In this document: positions 38,051-46,243 of the stretch, one piece after another
Layout: each line of letters starts with the position of its first letter
How positions within the stretch are numbered: the stretch's first letter is position 1
Translations under genes and position numbers: made by a program
Source of the DNA: Beijerinckiaceae bacterium RH AL1
Lineage (GTDB): Bacteria; Pseudomonadota; Alphaproteobacteria; Rhizobiales; Beijerinckiaceae
Length of the DNA: 64,000 nt
Assembly (NCBI GenBank): GCA_901457705.2
Contig: LR590083.2
Location: 1,178,597 to 1,242,596, forward strand
Direction of reading: 5' to 3'
The notes under the pieces: model-generated
What the model saw: the letters and a program-made list of their open reading frames with translations, nothing else
The model's database searches: none
Told to the model about the DNA's origin: nothing

Positions 38051-39022
38051 TTGGCGAAGAAGACCAAGGCGCAGACGAAGACGTCGCCGCGCGCACCCGC
38101 CGTCCTGCGACACGCACGCGAGGATTTCCCGCCGCCGGTGTTCCTGCTCGCGCCGCCGCGCTCGTTCACGTCGGTGGCCTGCGGCATCATCGGGCAGCAT
38201 CCGGAGCTGATGGGCTCGCCGGAGCTGAACCTCTTTCGGGCGCGGTCGATGAGCCATTTCATCGGGCTCACGCGCCTGCACATGGGCCTGCATCGCTTCG
38301 TGGCGCAGGTGTACGCGGGGGAGCAATCGATCGAGTCGATCATCATGGCGCGCAACTGGATGCTGGCGCGCCGCTCGAAGACGACGATCGAGGTCCATCG
38401 CGAGCTCTGCGCCAAGATCGCGCCGCGCGCCCTCGTCCAGAAGAGCCCGCGCTACCATCGTCGCCTCAGCTACATGACGCCGATGCTGGAGGCGTTCCCG
38501 AACGCCCGCTTCATCCACCTGCTGCGCCATCCCCGCGGCATGTGCCGCTCCTACCTCGACATGAACGAGCCGGCGGCGCAGCTGCTGGCCTGTGCCGACC
38601 TTGGCGCGCTCGACCGCACCGGGGACGAGCCCGTCGCCGATCCGCAGATCCTCTGGCACGACTACAACCTGCGCATCCTCGAGTTCGAGAAGCGCGTCGA
38701 TCCCTCGCGTTGGCTCAGGATCGTCGGCGAGGATTTCCTCGCCGATATCGACGCGCAGCTCGTGCGGCTTTGCCGGTGGCTCGGGATCAGCGACTCGCCC
38801 GAGGCGATCGCCGCCATGAAGCGGCCGGAGGAGTCGCCCTTCGCCTGCTTCGGCCCGATCAACGCGATGATCGGCAACGACCCGAACTTCCTGCGCGAGC
38901 CGCACCTGAGGCCGTACACGCGCAAGCCCCAGTCGCTCGAGGGGCCGCTGGCATGGCGCCCCGACGGGGCGTCGTTCCATCCGCGCGTCGTCGCGATGGC
39001 GCACAGCTTCGGCTACGTCTGA
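38051..39022 (+). CDS. Sulfotransferase family protein
   Basis: A 323-residue protein from a TTG at 38051; the frame is open back to an ATG at 37829, which overlaps the divergent gene. PPRSFTSV (from residue 35) is the 5'-phosphosulfate-binding loop for PAPS, and RFIHLLRHPRGMCRSYLDM is the 3'-phosphate-binding segment. It would move a sulfuryl group from PAPS to a hydroxyl or amine, in line with bacterial enzymes that sulfate lipids or glycans. Its closeness to the KS/AT operon raises a sulfolipid product as a possibility. Confidence 0.8.
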   Translation: MAKKTKAQTKTSPRAPAVLRHAREDFPPPVFLLAPPRSFTSVACGIIGQHPELMGSPELNLFRARSMSHFIGLTRLHMGLHRFVAQVYAGEQSIESIIMARNWMLARRSKTTIEVHRELCAKIAPRALVQKSPRYHRRLSYMTPMLEAFPNARFIHLLRHPRGMCRSYLDMNEPAAQLLACADLGALDRTGDEPVADPQILWHDYNLRILEFEKRVDPSRWLRIVGEDFLADIDAQLVRLCRWLGISDSPEAIAAMKRPEESPFACFGPINAMIGNDPNFLREPHLRPYTRKPQSLEGPLAWRPDGASFHPRVVAMAHSFGYV

Positions 39023-39222
39023 GCTTTGCTGTCGGATGGGCGGCGTCTCGCCCAAGCCTGTCTCTCCGAAGTCTTACGCCTCCGGCGGGCCTTGCATGGC
39101 CGCGCATGGCGCCTAGTATTTTTGGCCTACATGTCAGCAGAGGGCGTCGGTTACGCCCCTCGTTCTGACGCGTGATCCCCCGCATCGTCGCGCCGCCATC
39201 TCGTTTTCGAAGGACAACTGCA

Positions 39223-39861
39223 ATGCTTCGCACTTCGCTTCTAGGGGCCATCGCGGCCGCCGCCTGCGTCGTCGCCATCACCCCGGCGTCCGCCGACGTC
39301 GAGTTCGAGCAGCGGGGCGCCGTGGGCTATCTCCACTCGCAGCACCTCCGCCCCGGCGACGAGGAGCAGGTCCGCGCCTATCTCGACGGCGCCCAGGGGC
39401 TGCGGATCATCTACTTCGACAGCCGCGGCGGCAATCCGCAGGCTGCGATGGCGATCGGCCAGATGATCCGCGAGCGCGGCCTCGACACCGGCTTCGATCC
39501 GCGCGGCGGAAACCGCTGCGTCAGCGCCTGCACGGCGATGTTCATGGGCGGCGTCCGTCGCTACTACGTCGGCGGCGAGCACATCCGCGATGCCGCGAAC
39601 ACGCGTCGCGGGCTCGGCTTCCACATGCCGCGTCACCCGACGCCTGAAGGCGAGGATGCGATGAACGGCTACTACGCCGCGATGGGCGCCCCGGGCGCCA
39701 CCAACCTGCGCTACCACATCTACCCGCGCGACTCGCTCGACCAGCCGTTCGAAGGCGTCGGGCCGCGCGGCACCCGCATGATGTACTTCACCGGCAGCCG
39801 CACCGCGGTGCGCGCCGGCGTTGCGACGGGCACGGTGGCGCCGCCGGACGAGCGCGACTGA
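39223..39861 (+). CDS. Exported ClpP/crotonase-fold protein
   Basis: A 212-residue protein from the ATG at 39223, preceded by GAAGGAC. A signal peptide (MLRTSLLGAIAAAACVVAITPASA) leads to a small domain with IIYFDSRGGNPQAAMAIGQMI and RCVSACTAMFMGG, the pattern of periplasmic ClpP-like proteins in which the Ser of CxSAC sits where the nucleophile would be. Whether it is a protease is unclear. It stands alone, with 200 nt of noncoding sequence upstream. Confidence 0.75.
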   Translation: MLRTSLLGAIAAAACVVAITPASADVEFEQRGAVGYLHSQHLRPGDEEQVRAYLDGAQGLRIIYFDSRGGNPQAAMAIGQMIRERGLDTGFDPRGGNRCVSACTAMFMGGVRRYYVGGEHIRDAANTRRGLGFHMPRHPTPEGEDAMNGYYAAMGAPGATNLRYHIYPRDSLDQPFEGVGPRGTRMMYFTGSRTAVRAGVATGTVAPPDERD

Positions 39862-39879
39862 CGCCGAGCAGGATCGGCG

Positions 39880-41427
39880 TCAGCCGCTGCGCTCGAACAC
39901 CCGGAACAACGGGTAGAGGATGTACTGGATCGCGCGGCGACGCGCGGTCTCGATCTCTACTGCCACCGACATGCCCGACGTCAGCGGCACGTCGCGTCCG
40001 TTGACCGGCATCGTCGTCCGGTCGAGGCTGACGGTGACGGGGAACACCAGGTCCTTCATGACCTGGGTCGAGTTCGTCACCGACAGCGCGCCTTTCGAGA
40101 AGGTCGCCGCATCGTTGTTCTGCTGGACGGCGGCGAGGCGGCCCATGATCGCGTCGGCGCCGACGCTGACGACCTTCCCCGAGATCGTGCCGTAGCGGGT
40201 GTAGGGGAAGGTATCGACCTTGATCGTCGCCGGCTGCCCGGCCTTCACGAAGCCGATGTCCGAGTTCAGCACGTAGGCGGTGATCTGCAGCGGCGCTCCT
40301 TGCGGGACGATCTGCATCATCGTCTCACCGGTCTTGATCGACTGGCCGAGGCTGACCGCCGCGAGCCCCTCGACCATTCCGGTCACCGGCGCGCGAAGGG
40401 TCAAATTGTCGAGCGCGAGCTTCTTCACCTTCAGGTCTTCCGCGTCGATCACCGTTTCACGCTCGGCGGTCGCCGCCGCGGCGACGTTCTCGGCGATGAA
40501 GGCCTCGCGAGCCGCGTCCTTCTGCTTCTCGAGCACCGGGATCGCCGCCTTGTCCTGGGCGAGCTCGCCTTCGTAGTCGGCGAGGTGCACCTGGTCCTGG
40601 CGCAGCGGCTCGAGCGACTGGAGCACCACGGCGCGGCTGTCCCAGCCCTGGTCGGCCAGCGTCTGGTGCATGGCGGTGCGCTTGGTGCGCGAGTCGATCA
40701 GCACCTTCTGCTGGGTGATGTTGCCCTGGATCTTGTCGATCGAGGCGCGCGCGGTCGCGAGCTTCGCATCGAGGTCGGCGAGCGTCGCGGCGAGCTGGGA
40801 GAGGTCGGCGCGGAGCACCGTCTCCTCGCGCGCCTTGACGTCGGCGGGGATGCCGGTCGGCCAGGCGAGCGGCGCGGCGAGCGCGGTCACCTTCGAGCGG
40901 GCGAGGAAGGCCGCGGACGAGCGGCGGAAGGCGTCGCCGCGGGCGTTCGCGAGCTTCGCCTCGGCGATCAGGACGTCGGCGCGGGCTGCCGTCGGATCGA
41001 GCTGGAGCACGGGGGCGCCGGCCTCGACGCGGCTGCCGTTCTGCACCGGGATCGCGCTGATCTGGCCCGGCTCGATTGGTTGCACCACCTGGTTGCCGCC
41101 GCGCGCGCCGATCTCGCCGGTCGCGACCGCGAACAGGCGCAGATCGCCGAAGATCGACCACAGGAAGCCGACCGCGATGGAGCCGCAGAAGACGTAGGCG
41201 ATGTAACGGCGCGTCCGTGAGGGCGGCGTCGCCACGATCTGCTGCGCGACGGGCAGGAACTCGGTGTAGCGCGCGTCGCCGCTCGTCGGCGGATCCATCC
41301 CCGTGAAGTCGGGCAGGGGCCGCCGCGGCTTGCGCTCGATCGGCTCGTTGAGGTCGCGGCGGCGCCGCGGCACCGGGAGGTTGCCGTCCTCCGGTCGCCC
41401 TGGTCCACCGCGTCTCGATTGATCCAT
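39880..41427 (-). CDS. HlyD family type I secretion membrane-fusion protein
   Basis: A 515-residue adaptor. A Pro/Arg-rich cytosolic head precedes one membrane helix (about 75-95), then a lipoyl-like half (QPIEPGQISAIPVQNGSRVEAG), a long coiled-coil (about 150-340), the second half LTLRAPVTGMVEGLAAVSLGQ, and a beta-barrel ending near the C-terminus with VPLTSGMSVAVEIETARRRAIQYIL. It would link an inner-membrane ABC exporter to an outer-membrane channel. It is on the strand opposite the ABC exporter at 42360 and is followed upstream by the SnoaL-like Gly-rich gene. Confidence 0.88.
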   Translation of the reverse strand: MDQSRRGGPGRPEDGNLPVPRRRRDLNEPIERKPRRPLPDFTGMDPPTSGDARYTEFLPVAQQIVATPPSRTRRYIAYVFCGSIAVGFLWSIFGDLRLFAVATGEIGARGGNQVVQPIEPGQISAIPVQNGSRVEAGAPVLQLDPTAARADVLIAEAKLANARGDAFRRSSAAFLARSKVTALAAPLAWPTGIPADVKAREETVLRADLSQLAATLADLDAKLATARASIDKIQGNITQQKVLIDSRTKRTAMHQTLADQGWDSRAVVLQSLEPLRQDQVHLADYEGELAQDKAAIPVLEKQKDAAREAFIAENVAAAATAERETVIDAEDLKVKKLALDNLTLRAPVTGMVEGLAAVSLGQSIKTGETMMQIVPQGAPLQITAYVLNSDIGFVKAGQPATIKVDTFPYTRYGTISGKVVSVGADAIMGRLAAVQQNNDAATFSKGALSVTNSTQVMKDLVFPVTVSLDRTTMPVNGRDVPLTSGMSVAVEIETARRRAIQYILYPLFRVFERSG

Positions 41428-41485
41428 TGTCTTTTACCCGGATCGTCAGGCGAGGTGCGGCGAAAAGCCTTGCCCTCGCGCGCGA

Positions 41486-42049
41486 TCAATCCTCGTCGTC
41501 GCCGCCCTGCCGCGCGGCGCCGCCGGCACCCTGGCGTCCCGCGCCGCCGCCCTGCCGCCGGCCCCCGCCACCGGCTCCGCCGCCACCCTGGCGCCGACGG
41601 CCACCGCCGCCGCCTCCACCTCCACCGCCACCCTGGCGGCCGCGACCGCCGCCGCCGCCACCGGGGGCGCTGGCACGGCTCCAGGCCGTCGAGTCGATCT
41701 TCCAGACGCCGTCGACCTTGATCCACAGCGAGATGTACTTCGACGCGACATTGAACGTCTCGCGGCCCTGGCCGCGGGTGGTGACGAGCAGGTTGCCGGC
41801 TTCGCGCAGGGCGTCGGTGCCGAGCGCCCGCGTGTCGGTCGCCTCGAACACCAGGTCCTGGATCCGCTCGGCCTTCTGCCAGTAGCCGACGACCGCCTCG
41901 CGGCCCGCGATCATCGGCTGGCCCGGCGGCAGCAGCACCGCGTTCTCGGTGTAGCAGGCGCCGAGCGCTGCAAGGTCGTTGCTGCGCAGCGCCTCGACGA
42001 AGGTCTCGTGGAGCTGCTCGAGCCAGGCGGGATCGTGGTTGGTCGGCAT
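41486..42049 (-). CDS. SnoaL/DUF4440-like protein with a Gly/Arg/Gln-rich C-terminal tail
   Basis: A 187-residue protein from the ATG at 42049. Residues 1 to about 128 form an NTF2-like domain (FVEALRSNDLAALGACYTEN, AVVGYWQKAERIQDL, YISLWIKVDGVWKIDS). The last 60 residues are almost only Gly, Arg, Gln and Ala, in RQGGGG-like units, ending in GGDDED. The tail resembles RGG-type low-complexity regions. It lies 58 nt upstream of the minus-strand hlyD, so the two are probably cotranscribed. Whether it is a substrate, chaperone or enzyme of the secretion locus is not known. Confidence 0.75.
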   Translation of the reverse strand: MPTNHDPAWLEQLHETFVEALRSNDLAALGACYTENAVLLPPGQPMIAGREAVVGYWQKAERIQDLVFEATDTRALGTDALREAGNLLVTTRGQGRETFNVASKYISLWIKVDGVWKIDSTAWSRASAPGGGGGGRGRQGGGGGGGGGGGRRRQGGGGAGGGGRRQGGGAGRQGAGGAARQGGDDED

Positions 42050-42359
42050 CCTCAAGCTCCCGCTCGTTGCACCTGTCGTCGGACGCGAGCCATCGTCCTC
42101 TGGAGGGCCGCGAGATGTAGTCGAGCCGTCCGCCCTGGGCAAGCAGGCCGGGGGCGAGGGGCGCCGGGCGGCGCTCACGAAAAGCGGCGCGGCCTGTGTA
42201 GGCTTGGCCGGGCTCATGCGTTTGTTTCTTGCGCCTTTTCGGGGTTTTGCGCATGGTCTCTGCAGAGAAGGGCAGGCCGCCGCTTCAGCATGCGACGAAA
42301 GGGCCGCCACGGCGCCGGCGCCCTGCCGGCTTCCCCGACATTCGGAAAATTTCCCGGGA
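42050..42359. other. Divergent intergenic region of the type I secretion locus
   Basis: A 310-nt region between the SnoaL-like gene and the ABC exporter. The exporter frame is open back across it, with an in-frame ATG near 42216 giving MRLFLAPFRGFAHG as an alternative start. I see no convincing promoter or hairpin, though two promoters are expected from the divergent layout. Confidence 0.4.
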
Positions 42360-44519
42360 ATGACTCGATCCGACCCCTCCACGGACGACCCGCCGGTCTT
42401 CAGCGGCGGCTACAAGGCCCTTGCGACGGTCGCCAAGACCATGGGGTACCACGTCACCGCGCAGCAGCTGAACCACCAGATGGGACAGAGCCGCGGCAAC
42501 CCCTCGACCGACGACCTGATGCGGGCGGCCAAGATGATCGGCATGCGCGCCCGCCTGCTCAGCGACCCGAGCGAGCAGAAGCTGCGCACCGTCCCGACGC
42601 CGGCGATGATCAAGCTGTCGGACGGCACCTGGCACGTCTTCCGCGGCGAGGTGCAGGGCAACCTGTTCAAGGTGCAGGACCCGGTCGAGAAGCAGGTCTC
42701 CGAGATCAGCATGGAGGAGCTCTACGCCCGCTTCGGCGGCGAGGTGCTGCTCCTCGGCAAGAGCTTCGCGCACGCCACCGAGGACCTCCACTTCGGCGTC
42801 AGCTGGTTCGTGCCGATGATGAAACGCTACAAGCGCACCATCATCGAGATGCTCGTCGTCTCCTTCTTCGTGAACCTGCTGGCGCTCGGCTACCCGCTGA
42901 TGTTCCAGCTCGTCATCGACAAGGTGCTGCCGCACAAGAGCTACTCGACGCTGATCGTCATCACGCTCGGGCTGTTGCTGCTCGCCGTGTTCTCGTGGGT
43001 GCTCTCGTACCTGCGCCAGTATCTCGTGCAGCACACGGCGAACCGCATCGACGTCGAGCTCGGCGCCAAGCTCTACTCGCACCTCCTGCACCTGCCGATC
43101 TCGTACTTCGAGAGCCGGGCGGCCGGCGTCATCGTCACCCGCGCCCGCGAGCTGCGCTCGATCCGCGCCTTCCTGACCGGGCAGGCGATGCTGACGATCA
43201 TCGACCTGCTGTTCATCTTCATCTATTTCGCGGTGCTGTTCGTCTACTCGAAGACGCTGACGCTCGTCGTCATGGCGTCGCTGCCGATCTACGTCGCGAT
43301 CGGCTTCTTCATCCGCCCGATGCTGCGCCGCCATGCCAAGGCGCGCTTCCGCGCCTGGGCCGCCGGCCAGAAGCTGATGGTGGAGAGCATCGTCGGCATC
43401 CAGACCGTCAAGTCGGCGGCGGTCGAGCCGCTCTTCGAGCGCAAGTGGGAGGAGATGCTCGCCGCGTTCGCGCGCACCAGCTTCGATTCGAAGATGCTCG
43501 GCGTCGGGGCCGGCACGACGGTGAAGTTCATTACCAAGGTCACCTCCGCGGCGATCCTGTTCCTCGGCGTGCTGCAGGTCATCAACGGCACGCTCACGGT
43601 CGGCGGCCTCATCGCCTTCAAGATGATCTCGCGCCTGATCTCGAAGCCGATCATGCGTATCTCGCAGCTCTACCAGGACTTCCAGGAGGTGCAGATCTCG
43701 ATCGAGCATGTCGCCGACATCTTCGATGCCGAGGTCGAGCGGCGCGACACCGCGACGCTCGCGGGCCAGCAGATCCGCGGCCACATCGCCTTCAACAACG
43801 TCACCTTCCGCTACAAGCCCGAGCTGCCCGCCGTGCTGCGCGGCATCAATCTCGAGATCCAGCCCGGCGAGGTGATCGGCATCGTCGGCCCGTCCGGCTC
43901 CGGCAAGTCGACGCTGACGAAGCTTCTGCAGCGCTTCCACACCGTGACCTCCGGCGAGGTGCTCGTCGACGGCATCGACCTCTCGCAGGCCGATCCCGCC
44001 TGGCTGCGCCGCCAGCTCGGCGTGGTGCTGCAGGAGAATTTCCTGTTCAACCAGTCGGTGCACGAGAACATCGCGATGGCCCGGCCCGAGATGCCGCGCG
44101 CGCAGGTGATCCGTGTCGCCCGGCTCGCCGGCGCCGACGAGTTCGTCTCCAAGATGCAGCAGGGCTACGACACCAAGATCGAGGAGCGCGGCGCCAACCT
44201 CTCCGGCGGCCAGCGCCAGCGCCTGGCGATCGCCCGCGCGCTCGCCACCAACCCGCGCGTCCTCATCCTCGACGAGGCGACGAGCGCGCTCGACTACGAG
44301 AGCGAGCGGATCATCCGCGCCAACATGAGCGCCATCGTGCAGGACCGCACGGTCATCATCATCGCGCATCGGCTGGCCGCGGTGCGCGAGTGCGACCGCA
44401 TCGTCGGCATGGTCGACGGCGAGATCGTCGAGGTCGGCACGCACGAGCAGCTGCTGCGCCGCCGCGGCGGCCTCTACGCCCACCTGTGGTCGCTGCAGAA
44501 CGAGCATCTGAACGCATGA
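42360..44519 (+). CDS. Type I secretion ABC transporter (HlyB/LapB type) with C39-like domain
   Basis: A 719-residue half-transporter. The N-terminal domain (about 1-130) looks like a C39 peptidase, but the position of the catalytic Cys is occupied by the SGGYKAL segment, so it is an inactive C39-like domain as in HlyB. Six membrane helices follow (about 155-430). The nucleotide-binding domain has Walker A GPSGSGKST, Q-loop VVLQENFLF, signature LSGGQRQR, Walker B VLILDEATSA and the H-loop IAHR. It exports an unfolded protein, often an RTX type. The stop overlaps the ATG of the second HlyD gene. Confidence 0.93.
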   Translation: MTRSDPSTDDPPVFSGGYKALATVAKTMGYHVTAQQLNHQMGQSRGNPSTDDLMRAAKMIGMRARLLSDPSEQKLRTVPTPAMIKLSDGTWHVFRGEVQGNLFKVQDPVEKQVSEISMEELYARFGGEVLLLGKSFAHATEDLHFGVSWFVPMMKRYKRTIIEMLVVSFFVNLLALGYPLMFQLVIDKVLPHKSYSTLIVITLGLLLLAVFSWVLSYLRQYLVQHTANRIDVELGAKLYSHLLHLPISYFESRAAGVIVTRARELRSIRAFLTGQAMLTIIDLLFIFIYFAVLFVYSKTLTLVVMASLPIYVAIGFFIRPMLRRHAKARFRAWAAGQKLMVESIVGIQTVKSAAVEPLFERKWEEMLAAFARTSFDSKMLGVGAGTTVKFITKVTSAAILFLGVLQVINGTLTVGGLIAFKMISRLISKPIMRISQLYQDFQEVQISIEHVADIFDAEVERRDTATLAGQQIRGHIAFNNVTFRYKPELPAVLRGINLEIQPGEVIGIVGPSGSGKSTLTKLLQRFHTVTSGEVLVDGIDLSQADPAWLRRQLGVVLQENFLFNQSVHENIAMARPEMPRAQVIRVARLAGADEFVSKMQQGYDTKIEERGANLSGGQRQRLAIARALATNPRVLILDEATSALDYESERIIRANMSAIVQDRTVIIIAHRLAAVRECDRIVGMVDGEIVEVGTHEQLLRRRGGLYAHLWSLQNEHLNA

Positions 44520-46187
44520 GCGATCGGCGCGACGACGACGGCGACGATCGCAACCTGCCGGCGCGCCGCGGTGGCGGCGGCCGTCGCGCCGCGATGCGCG
44601 GCGAAGGCGGTGCGCTCAGCCGGCGCATGCAGGGCCTCGCGCCGGGGACCTTGGAGCAGGGCCCGGGCCGGCGATGCGGCAGGCGCCGCGCCAGCTGCCG
44701 GCGCGGCGGCCGCGCACGCCGAGCGAGCTGGTGCCGGCGCCGCCCTCGCGGCGTGCTCCGCCGCCGCGGACGCGGATCTCCGTCTTCGGCATCCGCAACG
44801 ACGCCGAGTTCCATCCGGCACGGCTCCAGCTCGACGAGCATCCGCGCTCGCCGATCCACGGCCTGGTGCTGCTGACGCTGGGCGTGCTCTTCCTCTGCGC
44901 GCTCGCGTGGGCGATGTTCGGCCACATCTCGACCTACACGTCGGCTCCCGGCAAGGTGCAGATGCTCGGCCGCACCAAGGTCGTCGAGGGCCTGTCCAAA
45001 GGCAAGGTCCAGAAGATCCTTGTCGCCAACGGTGATGCGGTGACGCAGGGCCAGCCACTCGTCGAGCTGGATCCGACAAGCGCGCTGGCAGCGCGCACGA
45101 TCGTCGCCGACAAGCTCACCGACGCGCGCGCCGAGGTGCAGCGCGCGCAGGTCGAGATCGCCGCGGCGCGCGTCGACAACGTGGACCCGGCGACGAAGAT
45201 CAAGTGGGCGCCCGAGGTGCCGGCGGACGTCCGCGCCCGCGAGGACGCGGTCGCACGCGCCGATCTCGCCAATCTTGCCGCGCAGATCGAAACTCTCCGG
45301 GCGCAGAAGGCCTCACGCGAAGCCGAGCGCGACAAGTTCGTCAAGAACATCGCGGCGCAGAAGGCGCTGGTGGCGGTCACGCAGGAAAACCTGACGATGA
45401 TCGAGACGCTGATGAAGAGCGGCTTCAACAGCCAGGCGAAGTACCTCGACATGAAGGCGACGCTCGACAGCCAGCAGGTTATGCAGACGAGCTACGAGGG
45501 CAGCCTCGAGAACGCGAAGCAGGCGATCCTGGTGCTCGACAGCCAGATCGCGCATGCGCGCGAGGTCTTCGTCGCCAAGCACACCCAGGAAATCTCCAAC
45601 GACGAGCAGGTCATCGTCGACCTCGCCCAGCAGCTCGTGCGCGCCAACGTGACGCTCGCCAACATGACGCTGCGCGCCCCCGTCGCCGGGGTCGTCCATG
45701 CGAGCGCCGTGACGACGATCGGGCAGGTCGTGCGGCCGGGCCAGCAGCTCCTGCAGATCGTGCCGAGCGGGCAGCCGCTCGAGATCGAGGCCTACGTGCA
45801 GAACGGCGAGGTCGGCTTCATCCGCAAGGGCGACAAGGCGACGGTGAAGGTCGATGCCTTCACCTACAACATCTTCGGCGCGATCGACGCGACGGTGACG
45901 GACGTCGCCAACGATTCCTCGAAGCTGCAGGGGTCAAGTCGACCGTGCAGGACGCCTCTCTCGACGGCGCCTACGGCTCGACCTCGGCCGCCGACAAGAC
46001 CGGCAACCTGCAATATCCCGTGCACCTGCGGGCCGACCAGACGTGGATGATGGTCGAAGGCAAGAAGGTGCCGCTCGTCCCCGGCATGCTCGTCAACGTC
46101 GAGATCGAGCTCGAGAAGCTGCGGGCGATCGACTACGTGCTGTCGCCGATCGAGGCCTTGTTCTCGACCGCCGCGCACGAGCGCTAG
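44516..46187 (+). pseudogene. Second HlyD family adaptor, with two apparent frameshifts
   Basis: The ATG at 44516 overlaps the exporter stop (ATGA), but the reading frame is lost twice. The first 48 codons (MSDRRDDDGDDRNLPARR) run into the main frame (44674-45933) only if one G or C is restored at 44661-44668. The main frame encodes the membrane helix, coiled-coil and LTNMTLRAPVAGVV-like half. The C-terminus (VKSTVQDASLDGAYGS to LEKLRAIDYVLSPIEALF) needs one G restored in the run at 45930-45933. With both repairs the product is about 557 residues, the normal size for a type I adaptor. It would work with the overlapping ABC exporter. Confidence 0.8.
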
Positions 46188-46243
46188 GCGCGGGCCGCCC
46201 GCCGGGGTTGGCGACGGCCAAGCCGAAGCTCTAGAAATGCGCC

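Noticed and set aside
41570-41680. Gly-rich repeats as an RTX calcium-binding domain
   Set aside because: The tail lacks the GGxGxDxUx nonapeptide pattern with regular Asp; it is an Arg/Gln/Gly low-complexity run.
42285-44507. A 740-codon minus-strand frame opposite the type I exporter
   Set aside because: Shadow of the ABC exporter; its composition is unlike any protein family.
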